From assembly GCA_024742765.1 (NCBI GenBank), contig JANSXT010000019.1, forward strand, positions 22,045 to 86,044: a DNA stretch of 64,000 nucleotides. The letters are read 5' to 3'. Source of the DNA: Phyllobacteriaceae bacterium. Lineage in GTDB: Bacteria; Pseudomonadota; Alphaproteobacteria; Rhizobiales; Rhizobiaceae. Numbering within the stretch: position 1 is the stretch's first letter; each line of letters begins with the position of its first letter. The notes below the pieces were generated by a model, which was not told where the DNA came from, did not search any database, and was given only the letters and a program-made list of their open reading frames with translations. Positions 52,198 to 61,594 of the stretch are shown here, piece by piece. The translations under genes and the position numbers were made by a program.

Positions 52198-52673
52198 GCT
52201 CGGCCGTTGCGTTTCGGACTGGGGCGAATAGGTTCGCCATGATCGACAAATTCCGGGGGGTTGCCTTGAGCCAGAACGAGACACGGGCGCTGATCGAGCG
52301 CTATTTCGACGCTTTCAACGCCAGCGACCATGAGGCCATGGCCGACCTGCTACATGAAGATGTCGCCCATGACATCAATCAGGGTGGGCGCGAGATCGGC
52401 CGCGATGCCTTCCGCCGTTTCAACGCGATGATGTCGAAACATTATCGCGAGAAGCTGCGCGACATTGAGATCATGGTGTCCGACAGCGGCGTGCGCGCCG
52501 CGGCCGAGTTCACTGTCGACGGGACCTATATCGCCACCGCGGACGGGCTACCGCCGGCCAGCGGGCAGGCCTATTCGCTGCCGGCCGGCATCTTCTTTGA
52601 GGTCGACGACGGCTGCATCAGCCGCGTGACGACCTATTACAACCTCAAGGACTGGACCGCACAGGTCTCATGA
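52194..52673 (+). CDS. SnoaL/NTF2-like (ketosteroid isomerase-fold) protein
   Basis: [38 protein letters not shown] start overlapping the upstream stop, with an alternative internal ATG. Confidence 0.85.
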   Translation: MSSAVAFRTGANRFAMIDKFRGVALSQNETRALIERYFDAFNASDHEAMADLLHEDVAHDINQGGREIGRDAFRRFNAMMSKHYREKLRDIEIMVSDSGVRAAAEFTVDGTYIATADGLPPASGQAYSLPAGIFFEVDDGCISRVTTYYNLKDWTAQVS

Positions 52674-53266
52674 CGGTCGGGGCGAACGTCCGACCGCTGC
52701 AGCGGGACGAAATCGCATCGCGCCTCGATGATCTGGCGCGGTTGCGGATCACAGTCTTCCGCGCCTTTCCCTACCTTTATGATGGCGACATGGACTATGA
52801 GCGCCGATACCTCGCGACCTATCTTGAGGCGGACGGTGCGTTCATCGCCGGCGCGTTTGACGGCGACGAACTCGTCGGCGCGGCCACCGCAGCGCCGCTC
52901 GGCGAACACAAGGCCGAGTTCGCCGAGCCATTTGCCCGGCGCGGGCTCGACCCGGACGATTTCTTCTATTTCGGCGAGTCCGTGTTGTTGCCGGACTATC
53001 GCGGCCAGGGCGTCGGTGTCGCCTTCTTCGACCTGCGCGAACGGGAGGCACAGCGGCAGGGCTTTACGCAATGCCTGTTTTCGGCGGTCAAGCGGCCGGC
53101 CGACCATCCGCTTCGCCCGGCTGGCTACGTCCCGCTCGACGGCTTCTGGCGCAATCGCGGCTATGAACGGCTGGACGGCCTGTCCACAACCTATGGCTGG
53201 AAGGACATTGGCGACGATGCCGAGACCGACAAGCCGATGGAATATTGGGTCAGGGCGCTTACCTGA
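52670..53266 (+). CDS. GNAT family N-acetyltransferase
   Basis: SVLLPDYRGQGVGVAFFDLREREAQRQG; ATGA overlap. Confidence 0.9.
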   Translation: MTVGANVRPLQRDEIASRLDDLARLRITVFRAFPYLYDGDMDYERRYLATYLEADGAFIAGAFDGDELVGAATAAPLGEHKAEFAEPFARRGLDPDDFFYFGESVLLPDYRGQGVGVAFFDLREREAQRQGFTQCLFSAVKRPADHPLRPAGYVPLDGFWRNRGYERLDGLSTTYGWKDIGDDAETDKPMEYWVRALT

Positions 53267-53354
53267 TTCACGCAGATGTGTGCTGGCGTCAGAAGATGCG
53301 ATTTGAACGTGATCGGCGGTTTTGACACCTTCTCCTCAATCAAGGGCTCAACCG

Positions 53355-53873
53355 ATGGAGATCGCCATGACCCGCCATATCGTTCGCGGTAAGGTCAAGA
53401 CCGCAACCGCCAATCTGGACCGACGCGCCTTTCTGGCGCTTGGCGCCGGCGCCGTGGCGGCCGCGCTGGTGGCTGGAACCGTCCGCAAGGCGTGGGCCGG
53501 CAAGGTCAATCTGGCCGGCGGCGCGGCCATTCAGGGCCACGATCCGGTCGCCTATTTCACGCAAGGCGCTGCGGTCGCCGGCGATCCGTCGATCACCGCG
53601 ACCCATGACGGCGCGACCTATCGCTTCGCCTCGGCCGAAAACCGTGACGCCTTTGCCGCCGATCCGGATCGCTACGCACCCCAATATGGCGGTTTCTGCG
53701 CCTATGCGGTCGCCAATGGCTACACCGCCGAGATCGACCCGGAAGCCTTCACCGTGGTCGACGAAAAGCTCTATCTGAACTTCTCCAAGGGCGTGCGCAG
53801 CCGCTGGGAACGCGACATCCCCGGCAACATCACCAAGGGCGACGCCAACTGGCCGGGCCTTTCCGCCGGCTGA
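53355..53873 (+). CDS. YHS-domain protein with Tat-like signal
   Basis: DRRAFLALGAGAVAAALVAG; VAYFTQGAAVAGDPSITATHDGATYRFASAENRDAFAADPDRYAPQYGGFCAYAVANG. Confidence 0.88.
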   Translation: MEIAMTRHIVRGKVKTATANLDRRAFLALGAGAVAAALVAGTVRKAWAGKVNLAGGAAIQGHDPVAYFTQGAAVAGDPSITATHDGATYRFASAENRDAFAADPDRYAPQYGGFCAYAVANGYTAEIDPEAFTVVDEKLYLNFSKGVRSRWERDIPGNITKGDANWPGLSAG

Positions 53874-53888
53874 CACACCCGACGCCCG

Positions 53889-54626
53889 CTACTGGTCCAG
53901 TTCGAACGTCACATTGACGCTGACGCGGTAGGTGTTCTCGCCCGCCGCGACCGGCACCGGGGCTGCTTCTGCCATCATGTCCATGGCGGCGGCGCGGGCA
54001 ACCGGCATGGGACGGGGCTCCGAGGATTGTTCGGAAATGGTGAGAATGCGGCCAAGCCCGATGCCGGCCGCCTCGGTCAGCGTTTCGGCCTTGCTGATCG
54101 CCGCCTGCATGGCCTTGGTCCGCGCTTCGGTGATCGCCGCTGACGGATCGTCATTGGTGAAGCTGATGCCGCCGCCCTGATTGACGCCGAGCGTCACGGA
54201 CTGGTCGAGAATGGCGCCGAGCCTGTCGAGATCGCGCACCCGCACGGTCAGCGAATTCGACACCTGATAGCCGACGATGCGCGGCGGCGGATGGATGCCA
54301 TCCTTCGGCTCGGGACGAACGTAACGCGGCTGGATGTTGAAGTTTGACGTCTGAAGATCGCTCTCGGCGATGCCCTCGGCCTGCATCGCCGCCAGCACCT
54401 CGGCCATCGCTTCGGTGTTGGCGTCGAGCGCCTCGCGCGCGGTTTCCGCTTCGCGCAGAACCGTCAGCCCGATCACCGCCATGTCCGGTGCGATATTGGC
54501 CGTACCGATGGCCGAAACGGTGATCTGCGGCGTGATGTCATCATCCGCCGCCCAGGTGGGAACGGGAGCAACGAAAAGGGCGGCCGCGAACGCGGCGGCA
54601 ATGGGCGTGGTGCGAAACTGTGGCAA
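53889..54626 (-). CDS. SIMPL (DUF541) family periplasmic protein
   Basis: Signal peptide; ITVSAIGTANIAPDMAVIGLTVLREAETAREALDANTEAM, DLQTSNFNIQPRY. Confidence 0.9.
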   Translation of the reverse strand: MPQFRTTPIAAAFAAALFVAPVPTWAADDDITPQITVSAIGTANIAPDMAVIGLTVLREAETAREALDANTEAMAEVLAAMQAEGIAESDLQTSNFNIQPRYVRPEPKDGIHPPPRIVGYQVSNSLTVRVRDLDRLGAILDQSVTLGVNQGGGISFTNDDPSAAITEARTKAMQAAISKAETLTEAAGIGLGRILTISEQSSEPRPMPVARAAAMDMMAEAAPVPVAAGENTYRVSVNVTFELDQ

Positions 54627-54754
54627 TGCGGGTTCCTCGATTGATATCCCTTCGCCGCACGGCTTGGCCGACAAATGGGTGCGAATTGTGATGGCGCTTC
54701 GGGCCGGCGTTGGCGCTTGCCCCATCCGGCCCTTTCGGATACGCACGGCGCGAT

Positions 54755-54831
54755 GGGCCTGTAGCTCAATTGGTCAGAGCCGGCGGCTCATAACCGCTTG
54801 GTTGGGGGTTCGAGTCCCTCCAGGCCCACCA
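54755..54831 (+). tRNA. tRNA with CAU anticodon, probably tRNA-Ile2 (lysidine-modified), often auto-labelled tRNA-Met
   Basis: GGGCCTG acceptor pairs with CAGGCCC; anticodon arm GGCGG-CTCATAA-CCGCT; T-arm GGGGG-TTCGAGT-CCCTC; encoded CCA; 77 nt. Confidence 0.95.
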
Positions 54832-54870
54832 TTGTTATTTATTTTCAATGGCTTATGGTGAGAGGTCGCC

Positions 54871-56271
54871 TCACCAAGGCCCGTGATGGGTGCCGTCCTC
54901 GTCGGTGCGCTCGAACCCGTGCGCGCCGAAATAGTCCCGCTGGCCCTGGATCATGTTGGCCGTCGAGCGCGCGGTCGCCATCATGTCGAACCAGTTGAGC
55001 GCCGCCGAAAGCGCCGGCACCGGCAATCCGTGGCCGTTGGCGGCGGTGACGGTCCTGCGCAGTCCCGCCATGTGGCTTTCCATGAGATCGGCGAAGAATG
55101 GCGCCATCAGGAGGCTGGCATCGGGCGCGTTCTCCAGCGCGGTTGCCATGTCGTCGAGCATGGCCGACCGGATGATGCAGCCGGCGCGCCAGACCCGCGC
55201 GACATCGGCAAGCCGAAGGTCCCAGCCATTGTCGTCGGCGCCATCCGCCAGCATGGCAAAGCCCTGCGCATAGCAGACGATCTTGCCAGCGATCAGCGCG
55301 CTTTCAAGGTCGGCCTCGGAAACGGTACCGTCCGGTAGGGCGCGCGCCGGATCGCCGAACCGATCCGCGCCGCGGCGCCGCGCTTCAAGCCGCGCCGAGA
55401 CGTTGCGCGCCGTCACCGCAGCCTCGATCACCGGCACGGGCGTGCCCAGTTCCTGTGCTTCGATCGCCGTCCAGCGCCCGGTGCCCTTTTGTCCGGCTCG
55501 GTCGACAATCATGTCGATCATCGGATTGCCGGTCTTCGGGTCCGTCGCTTCGAGAACCGCCGCGCTGATCTCGATCAGGTAGGAGCGCAGCGGTCCGTCA
55601 TTCCATCGGGCGAAGGTCTCGGCCATCGCGGCCGGCGTCCGGCCCATGCCGTCGCGCATGATGCCATAGGCTTCGGCGATCATCTGCATGTCGGCATATT
55701 CGATGCCGTTATGGACCATCTTGACGAAATGGCCGGCGCCGGCCGCGCCGAGCCGTGCCGCGCAGGGTTCGCCCTCATAGGTGGCGGCGATCGCGGTCAG
55801 CACCGGCGCCGCGCGCTCCCATGCCTCTTTGCTGCCGCCTGCCATCAGCGAGGGGCCGTGCCGCGCGCCATCCTCGCCGCCTGAAACGCCAAGCCCGATG
55901 AACCGTTTGCCGAGCGCCTCGATCGCGGCGGCGCGCCGTTCGCTGTCGTGAAAACTCGAATTGCCGCCATCGATGATCAGGTCGCCCTCGTCCAAGAGAG
56001 GCAGCAGCGCGGCGATCTGATCATCGACCGGCTGGCCTGCGGGCACCATCATGAGGATCGCGCGCGGCGTTTTCATCGCTGCGACGAGGTCGTCCAGCGT
56101 TTTGGCCGGTGTCAGTCGGTCGGCGAGATCGCCGGCGTTTTCGACAAGCGCATCGATGCGCGCCGGCGTGCGGTTGTGGATGGCGACGCCAAAACCCTTG
56201 TCGGCCATGTTGAGCGCCAGCGCCGCGCCCATCGTGCCAAGGCCGATGACGGCGAATTCCGATTGGCTCAT
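54871..56271 (-). CDS. gnd: 6-phosphogluconate dehydrogenase, decarboxylating
   Basis: VIGLGTMGAALALNMADKGF, GLGVSGGEDGARHGPSLMAGG, VKMVHNGIEYADMQMIAEAYG, GQKGTGRWTAIEA. Confidence 0.97.
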   Translation of the reverse strand: MSQSEFAVIGLGTMGAALALNMADKGFGVAIHNRTPARIDALVENAGDLADRLTPAKTLDDLVAAMKTPRAILMMVPAGQPVDDQIAALLPLLDEGDLIIDGGNSSFHDSERRAAAIEALGKRFIGLGVSGGEDGARHGPSLMAGGSKEAWERAAPVLTAIAATYEGEPCAARLGAAGAGHFVKMVHNGIEYADMQMIAEAYGIMRDGMGRTPAAMAETFARWNDGPLRSYLIEISAAVLEATDPKTGNPMIDMIVDRAGQKGTGRWTAIEAQELGTPVPVIEAAVTARNVSARLEARRRGADRFGDPARALPDGTVSEADLESALIAGKIVCYAQGFAMLADGADDNGWDLRLADVARVWRAGCIIRSAMLDDMATALENAPDASLLMAPFFADLMESHMAGLRRTVTAANGHGLPVPALSAALNWFDMMATARSTANMIQGQRDYFGAHGFERTDEDGTHHGPW

Positions 56272-56294
56272 CCCCGTTCTCCCTGTGCCGCGGT

Positions 56295-57515
56295 CTATTT
56301 CGCAAAGGCCCGCAGATCGAATGTTTCGTCGGCGACCATGCCCGGTGTCAGCGCCTTGCCATCGGCGAGAATCTTGCGGCTCATGGCGTAGGTCGCCGCA
56401 TCGTTCAGGCAATCGACGGCGAGGAATCGGTCGCCGGCGAAATAGAAGTGCGAGACGCTGCCTTCGCGCTTGCCCGGCCGGACGACAACACGGTCATATC
56501 CGCGGTTGAAGCCGGCGATCTGCAGCTTCATGTCGTACTGGTCCGACCAGAACCAGGGATGCGGCTCGTAGGCCTTGTCCTGGCCCATGATGTTGGCCGC
56601 GACAATGCCGGCCTGGTCGTGCGCGTTCTGCACCGATTCAAGCCGCGTCGGCATGTGGTTGAACGGAAAAATGGCGCAGTCGCCGCAGGCAAAGATCGCC
56701 GGATCGGACGTGCGCGCCCGGTCGTCGACGCTGATGCCGACCGCCACGTCGAGCCCGGCGCTCTGGGCGAGTTCTGCATTGGGCACGATGCCAATGCCGA
56801 CCACGACGAGATCGCAGGGCAGGGGTGAGCCATCGTCCAGTTCCACCGCCGCGGCCACGCCTGCATAATCGCTGGCGATGCGCGCGATCTGCGTGTCTTC
56901 GAGAATGGTAACACCATGGCTTTCGTGCAGCGCGCGGAAGGCGTCGGCGGTTTCGCGGCAGGCCACGCGCTGGAGGATGCGCGGGGCGGCTTCGATTACG
57001 GTGACGGCCATGCCCTTCTTTGATGCTTCGGCGGCCGCCTCCAGCCCGATATAGCCGCCACCGATGACAATAAGCCGCTTGCCTTCGGCCATCTTGGCCA
57101 TCAGCGCATCGGCGTCCGGCAGGTCGCGCATCGTGTGCACATTTTCGAGCCCGCCGCCGATCTCGACGGGCAGTTGCCGGGCACGCGCACCGGTCGCAAG
57201 CACCAGCGCATCATAGCCGAAGCGTGCATCGTCCTCGGTCACAACCTCTTTTGCCTGACGGTCGATACCGATGACGCGGGTGGACAGATGCGCGTCGACC
57301 TTCTGGTCCTGATACCAGTCCTCGGGGCGAAGCTTCAGCCGCTCGAGGCTCATCTCGCCGGACATATAGGCCTTCGACAGCGGCGGCCGCTGATAGGGCA
57401 GGACTGCTTCATCGCTCAGCAGCGTGACCGTGCCTTCAAAGCCGTGCTTGCGCAGGTCGTCCGCAACGGCGACTGCGGCATGGCTGCCGCCCACAATGAC
57501 AACGCGCTCGACCAA
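56295..57515 (-). CDS. NAD(P)/FAD-dependent oxidoreductase (ferredoxin/rubredoxin reductase-like)
   Basis: VIVGGSHAAVAVADDLRKHGF, VIGGGYIGLEAAAEASKKGMAVTVIE, DPAIFACGDCA. Confidence 0.93.
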   Translation of the reverse strand: MVERVVIVGGSHAAVAVADDLRKHGFEGTVTLLSDEAVLPYQRPPLSKAYMSGEMSLERLKLRPEDWYQDQKVDAHLSTRVIGIDRQAKEVVTEDDARFGYDALVLATGARARQLPVEIGGGLENVHTMRDLPDADALMAKMAEGKRLIVIGGGYIGLEAAAEASKKGMAVTVIEAAPRILQRVACRETADAFRALHESHGVTILEDTQIARIASDYAGVAAAVELDDGSPLPCDLVVVGIGIVPNAELAQSAGLDVAVGISVDDRARTSDPAIFACGDCAIFPFNHMPTRLESVQNAHDQAGIVAANIMGQDKAYEPHPWFWSDQYDMKLQIAGFNRGYDRVVVRPGKREGSVSHFYFAGDRFLAVDCLNDAATYAMSRKILADGKALTPGMVADETFDLRAFAK

Positions 57516-57609
57516 AAACTGTCCCCCGAAACGAAAAGCGGCACCGATGGTGCCGCCTGTCTAACCGGATTGACGCCGCGATTGCGACTGCTTTTTCAAT
57601 GGGAGTAAA

Positions 57610-58443
57610 TCAACCCGCTTCGGCTTCGCCGACGAACGCCTTTTCGAGCACATAGTGCCCGGGCTTGTTGTTGGCGCCTTCTTCCATGCCTGCGGCCTCA
57701 CACAACTCCTTGATCTCGAGATTGAGGCCCATCGAGCCGCAGATCATGACGCGGTCATCTTCGGTGCTCCATGCCGGCACTCCGAGATCGGCGAACAATT
57801 CGCCGGAGCGGATATTGTCGGTGACGCGCCCGGTCTTTTCGCTCTCCTCGCGCGTCGTCGTCGGATAGTAGACGAGCTTGCCATCGACCATCTCGCCGAT
57901 GAGCGGATCGTTGACGAGGTTCTCGACCAGTTCGGCGCCATAGACCAGTTCGTCGCGCGTGCGGCAGGTGTGGGTCAGGATCACCTGATCGAACTTCTCA
58001 TAGACCTCCGGATCGCGAATAAGCGAGGCGAATGGCGCGATGCCCGTGCCGGTCGCCAGCATGTAGAGCCGCTTGCCCGGAAGGAGCGCATCGACGACCA
58101 GCGTGCCCACCGGCTTGGTCTTCAGGATGACCTGGTCGCCCACCGCGATCTTCTGCAGCCGCGATGTCAGCGGGCCGTCGGGCACCTTGATCGAATAGAA
58201 TTCGAGTTCCTCGTCCCAGGAGGGCGAGGCGATCGAATAGGCACGCAGGATGGGTTTGCCATTGTCGCCCGGCAGGCCGATCATCACGAACTCGCCTGAC
58301 CGGAAGCGCAGTGATTGCGGCCGCGTCAGCCGGAAGGCGAACAGCCGGTCGGTGTAATGGCGCACCCATGTGACGGTCTGACCGTCCTTGAGGGCAACGG
58401 GCTGGGCTCCGCCGGCGACCGGCGTCATCTCGTTCATCGTCAT
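57610..58443 (-). CDS. fpr: Ferredoxin--NADP reductase
   Basis: FRLTRPQSLRFRSGEFVMIGL, RAYSIASPSWDEELEFYSIKV, LATGTGIAPFASLIRDPEVYEKF, MICGSMGLNLEIKELCE. Confidence 0.95.
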   Translation of the reverse strand: MTMNEMTPVAGGAQPVALKDGQTVTWVRHYTDRLFAFRLTRPQSLRFRSGEFVMIGLPGDNGKPILRAYSIASPSWDEELEFYSIKVPDGPLTSRLQKIAVGDQVILKTKPVGTLVVDALLPGKRLYMLATGTGIAPFASLIRDPEVYEKFDQVILTHTCRTRDELVYGAELVENLVNDPLIGEMVDGKLVYYPTTTREESEKTGRVTDNIRSGELFADLGVPAWSTEDDRVMICGSMGLNLEIKELCEAAGMEEGANNKPGHYVLEKAFVGEAEAG

Positions 58444-58452
58444 GGGCTCCAG

Positions 58453-58914
58453 TTAGGCGACCTGGACAGCTTGATGCAACCGTTGCTGATAGGTCGCATT
58501 GATCCGGGTCAAGCGGGCGCGCCACTGGTCCTCGGGCTGCCGCGCCGCCAGAGCCTCGTCGATCGCCACCGCATCGAACCCGCAGCGGCGGGCGTGGACA
58601 TATTGGTCGGCAAGGACATGGCCCTGCGCGATCAGCCGGCCTTCAAAGCCGAGCCGGCGCAATTGCGTGGCCAGCGAAAAGCCGCGCCCGTCCGCAAAGG
58701 ACGGAAAACCGATGATGATCGCATCGAGTGCGCCGAAATGCGGGACGACCGCATGCGCATCGATGTCATTGTCGGCCACCAGCCCGATCGAGGCCGGGCG
58801 GTTGGCCGGAAGGCCGGCTTGAAGATCGGCCAGCGAGACTTCGCCATAGGTGCCGGCCATCAGCCGTTCGGCGCGGTCGTCGGGCACAAATCCCGCATCG
58901 GTCACGATGATCAT
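58453..58914 (-). CDS. DUF934 domain-containing protein (sulfur assimilation-associated)
   Basis: IGFPSFADGRGFSLATQLRRLGFEGRLIAQGHVLADQYVHARRCGFDAVAI. Confidence 0.93.
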   Translation of the reverse strand: MIIVTDAGFVPDDRAERLMAGTYGEVSLADLQAGLPANRPASIGLVADNDIDAHAVVPHFGALDAIIIGFPSFADGRGFSLATQLRRLGFEGRLIAQGHVLADQYVHARRCGFDAVAIDEALAARQPEDQWRARLTRINATYQQRLHQAVQVA

Positions 58915-58927
58915 CGCATTTGTCTCC

Positions 58928-59647
58928 TCAGGCATGGGTCGGCGCTCCGCGCACGATCGCGCCGTCGACGATATGAATGCCGCATTCGGTCTTGTCGTGG
59001 CCACGCCAACGGCCGGCGCGCGCATCTTCGCCTGGTTGAATAGGCGAGGTACACACCGCGCAACCGATCGACGGATAACCGTGGCGGACCAGCGGATGCG
59101 GGGGCAGGTCGAACGCCTCGGCATAGGAGGTCAGATCGTCCGGCGACCACAGCGCAAGCGGGTTGAGCTTGGTCTTGCCGTTGGAGGCCTGTTCGACGGG
59201 TTCAATGTCCGACCGGGTCAGCGCCTGGTGCCGCTTCCGCCCGGTGATCCACCCATCGAACCCGTCGAGCGCCGCGTCCAGCACCTGCGTCTTGCGCAGA
59301 TCGCAGCACGCATCGGGGTCGGTCATGTGCAGCCGGCCCCAAATGTCGGTGCGGCGCACGGCCTCCCGTTCGGGACGGATACTCCGCACATCGGTCAGGC
59401 CGAGCCGGGATGCCAGTTCGTCGCGATAGGCCAGCGTTTCGGCAAACAGCATGCCCGTGTCGATGAACAACACCGGCGCGGCCGGTTCGACGCGTGCAAT
59501 CAGATGCAGCAGAACGGCCGATTCGGCGCCGAACGAGGACACGGCAGCAACACGGCCGAACCGTCCCCCGATCAACGTTTCGCTGAGGAGAGCGAGCGTG
59601 GCGCTCTCCGTGTCAGGCGGCGCGGGCGCTGGCGCGTTGGCCGTCAT
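58928..59647 (-). CDS. cysH: Assimilatory adenylylsulfate (APS) reductase-type CysH
   Basis: VSSFGAESAVLLHL, FIDTGMLFAETLAYRDEL, CC at ACCDLRKT and CxxC at GCAVCTSP, C-terminal KTECGIH. Confidence 0.95.
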   Translation of the reverse strand: MTANAPAPAPPDTESATLALLSETLIGGRFGRVAAVSSFGAESAVLLHLIARVEPAAPVLFIDTGMLFAETLAYRDELASRLGLTDVRSIRPEREAVRRTDIWGRLHMTDPDACCDLRKTQVLDAALDGFDGWITGRKRHQALTRSDIEPVEQASNGKTKLNPLALWSPDDLTSYAEAFDLPPHPLVRHGYPSIGCAVCTSPIQPGEDARAGRWRGHDKTECGIHIVDGAIVRGAPTHA

Positions 59648-61286
59648 AGATCGCGTCCTTGAAAGGTTGGGGACCAAGGCGCCGATAGGCGGCAAGAAAC
59701 GTCTCCTCGCCCGTGTGGCGCAGGTCCAGATAGGTGTCGATGATCGCCTCGATCGCGGGGATCAGGTCTTCCGCCGCAAAGCCGGGGCCGGTCCGTTCGC
59801 CGATCGTCGCCGTCTCGGTGCCGTCGCCGCCGAGCGTGATCTGGTAGTTTTCGACCCCCGCCTTGTCGAGGCCCAAAATGCCGATATGGCCGACATGGTG
59901 GTGCCCGCACGCATTGATGCAGCCGGAAATCTTGATCTTCAGCGGGCCGATATCGCGTTCGAGCTTGAGCGCATCGAAATGGGTCGCGATCTCCTGAGCA
60001 ATGGGGATCGAGCGGGCGGTCGCCAGCGCGCAATAGTCCATGCCGGGGCAGGCGATGATGTCCGACAGGAGCCCGATATTGGCGGTGGCAAGCCCGGCCT
60101 TTTTCAGTGCCGCATGGACCGCCGGAATGTCGGCCTTGCGCACATGCGGCAGGATGATGTTCTGCTCGTGGGAAACCCGCAGCTCGTCATGGCCGTAGCG
60201 CTCGGCGAGATCGGCCAGAACGCGCATCTGGTCGGCCGACGCATCCCCGGGCGTGCCGCCGACCGGCTTCAGCGACACCGACACGATTCCGTAAGCGGGG
60301 TTCCTGTGCTCGGCGACGTTGGTCTCAACGAAGGAGCGGAACACCGGATCGTCCGCCTGCGCCCGGTCGAAGGCGAGCGACTGGGTGTTGTCGAAGTCCG
60401 GTGGCGCGAACGCCGCCTCGATGCACGCGACAAGGTCTGCCGGCGGCGCCTGGAACACGGCTTTTTGCTCGGCGAACGCTTCCTCCATCATCGCCTTGAT
60501 CTCGTCGGTGCCGGTCTCGTGAACAAGGATCTTGATGCGCGCCTTGTATTTGTTGTCGCGCCGTCCGGCGAGGTTGTAGACCCTCAGGATTGCTTCCAGA
60601 TAGGGCAGCAAATCGACCTTCGGCACGAAGTCGCGAACAGTCTTGCCGATCATCGGTGTGCGGCCCAGCCCGCCGCCGACGATCACCTCATAGCCCGGTT
60701 CACCGGCCGCGTTGCGCACCATTCTGAGGCCGATATCATGCGCCTTCGTCACGGCCCGGTCGTTCGGCGAACCGGTGATCGCGATCTTGAACTTGCGCGG
60801 CAGGAACTGGAATTCGGGATGGTCGGTCGACCATTGCCGCAACAGTTCCGCCGTCGGGCGCGGATCCTCGATCTCGTCGGCCGCCGCGCCTGCGAAATGA
60901 TCGGCGGTCACGTTCCGGATGCAGTTCCCGGACGTCTGGATGGCGTGCATCTCGACATCGGCCAAGGCGTCCAGAATGTCGGGGACATCCTTCAGTTTCG
61001 GCCAGTTGAACTGGACGTTCTGGCGCGTGGTAAAGTGACCATAGCCTTTGTCCCAGCGCTCGGCGATCATCGCAAGCTGGCGCATCTGCCGGGAATTGAG
61101 CGTGCCATAGGGGATGGCGACGCGCAGCATATAGGCGTGCAGTTGCAGATAGAGCCCGTTCATCAGCCGCAGCGGCTTGAACTCGTCCTCGGTCAGCGAC
61201 CCGTCGATGCGGCGCTCGACCTGCTTGCGGAAATCGGCCACGCGGGCGCGCACGAAATCGGCGTCGAAATCGTCGTAAGCGTACAT
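59613..61286 (-). CDS. Sulfite reductase (ferredoxin-type, siroheme/4Fe-4S)
   Basis: QTSGNCIRNVTADHFAG, FLPRKFKIAITGS, CPGMDYCALATARS, KISGCINACGHHHVGHIG. Confidence 0.94.
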   Translation of the reverse strand: MYAYDDFDADFVRARVADFRKQVERRIDGSLTEDEFKPLRLMNGLYLQLHAYMLRVAIPYGTLNSRQMRQLAMIAERWDKGYGHFTTRQNVQFNWPKLKDVPDILDALADVEMHAIQTSGNCIRNVTADHFAGAAADEIEDPRPTAELLRQWSTDHPEFQFLPRKFKIAITGSPNDRAVTKAHDIGLRMVRNAAGEPGYEVIVGGGLGRTPMIGKTVRDFVPKVDLLPYLEAILRVYNLAGRRDNKYKARIKILVHETGTDEIKAMMEEAFAEQKAVFQAPPADLVACIEAAFAPPDFDNTQSLAFDRAQADDPVFRSFVETNVAEHRNPAYGIVSVSLKPVGGTPGDASADQMRVLADLAERYGHDELRVSHEQNIILPHVRKADIPAVHAALKKAGLATANIGLLSDIIACPGMDYCALATARSIPIAQEIATHFDALKLERDIGPLKIKISGCINACGHHHVGHIGILGLDKAGVENYQITLGGDGTETATIGERTGPGFAAEDLIPAIEAIIDTYLDLRHTGEETFLAAYRRLGPQPFKDAIYDGQRASARAA

Positions 61287-61290
61287 CGGA

Positions 61291-61593
61291 TCAAAGCTCC
61301 GCCTGTTTGCCGTGGAAATAGTTGGAAGGGCCGCGCGTGCGGAACGCCTCGCGAAAATGCACCGGCTGCGGCCGTCCGTCCGGCCCGATCGCCGCATCGG
61401 CCAGATAGGCGCCGACGATCTGGGCGGGCTGGGCCTGGGCGATGGCGAGCAGTCTTTGCGCTTCGTCCGGATCGTCCGCGACGGCGGCGTCGCCATGCAC
61501 ACGCGTCCAGCCGCCTTCGCCGGTCAGATAGATCACATCGCCCTCGAACAGATCGTTCGCGGTGACGATCTGCGGGTGCTTTTGCCTGGGCAT
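61291..61593 (-). CDS. DUF2849 domain-containing protein
   Basis: 100 aa; IVTANDLFEGDVIYLTGEGGWTRVHGDAAVADDPDEAQRLLA; located between cysG and sulfite reductase. Confidence 0.9.
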   Translation of the reverse strand: MPRQKHPQIVTANDLFEGDVIYLTGEGGWTRVHGDAAVADDPDEAQRLLAIAQAQPAQIVGAYLADAAIGPDGRPQPVHFREAFRTRGPSNYFHGKQAEL

Positions 61594-61594
61594 G

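Noticed and set aside
54755-54831. tRNA as an integration site for a mobile island
   Set aside because: No integrase, no duplicated tRNA 3' end recognised downstream, and the following genes (gnd, reductases, cys operon) are housekeeping
54857-54875. GGTGAG-aggtcgc-CTCACC hairpin at the gnd stop as a terminator
   Set aside because: Only a 6-bp stem with a 7-nt loop overlapping the stop codon and no clear U-tract; too weak to call
59451-61565. 704-aa ORF antisense to sulfite reductase
   Set aside because: No recognisable domain; the opposite strand is a clear siroheme sulfite reductase
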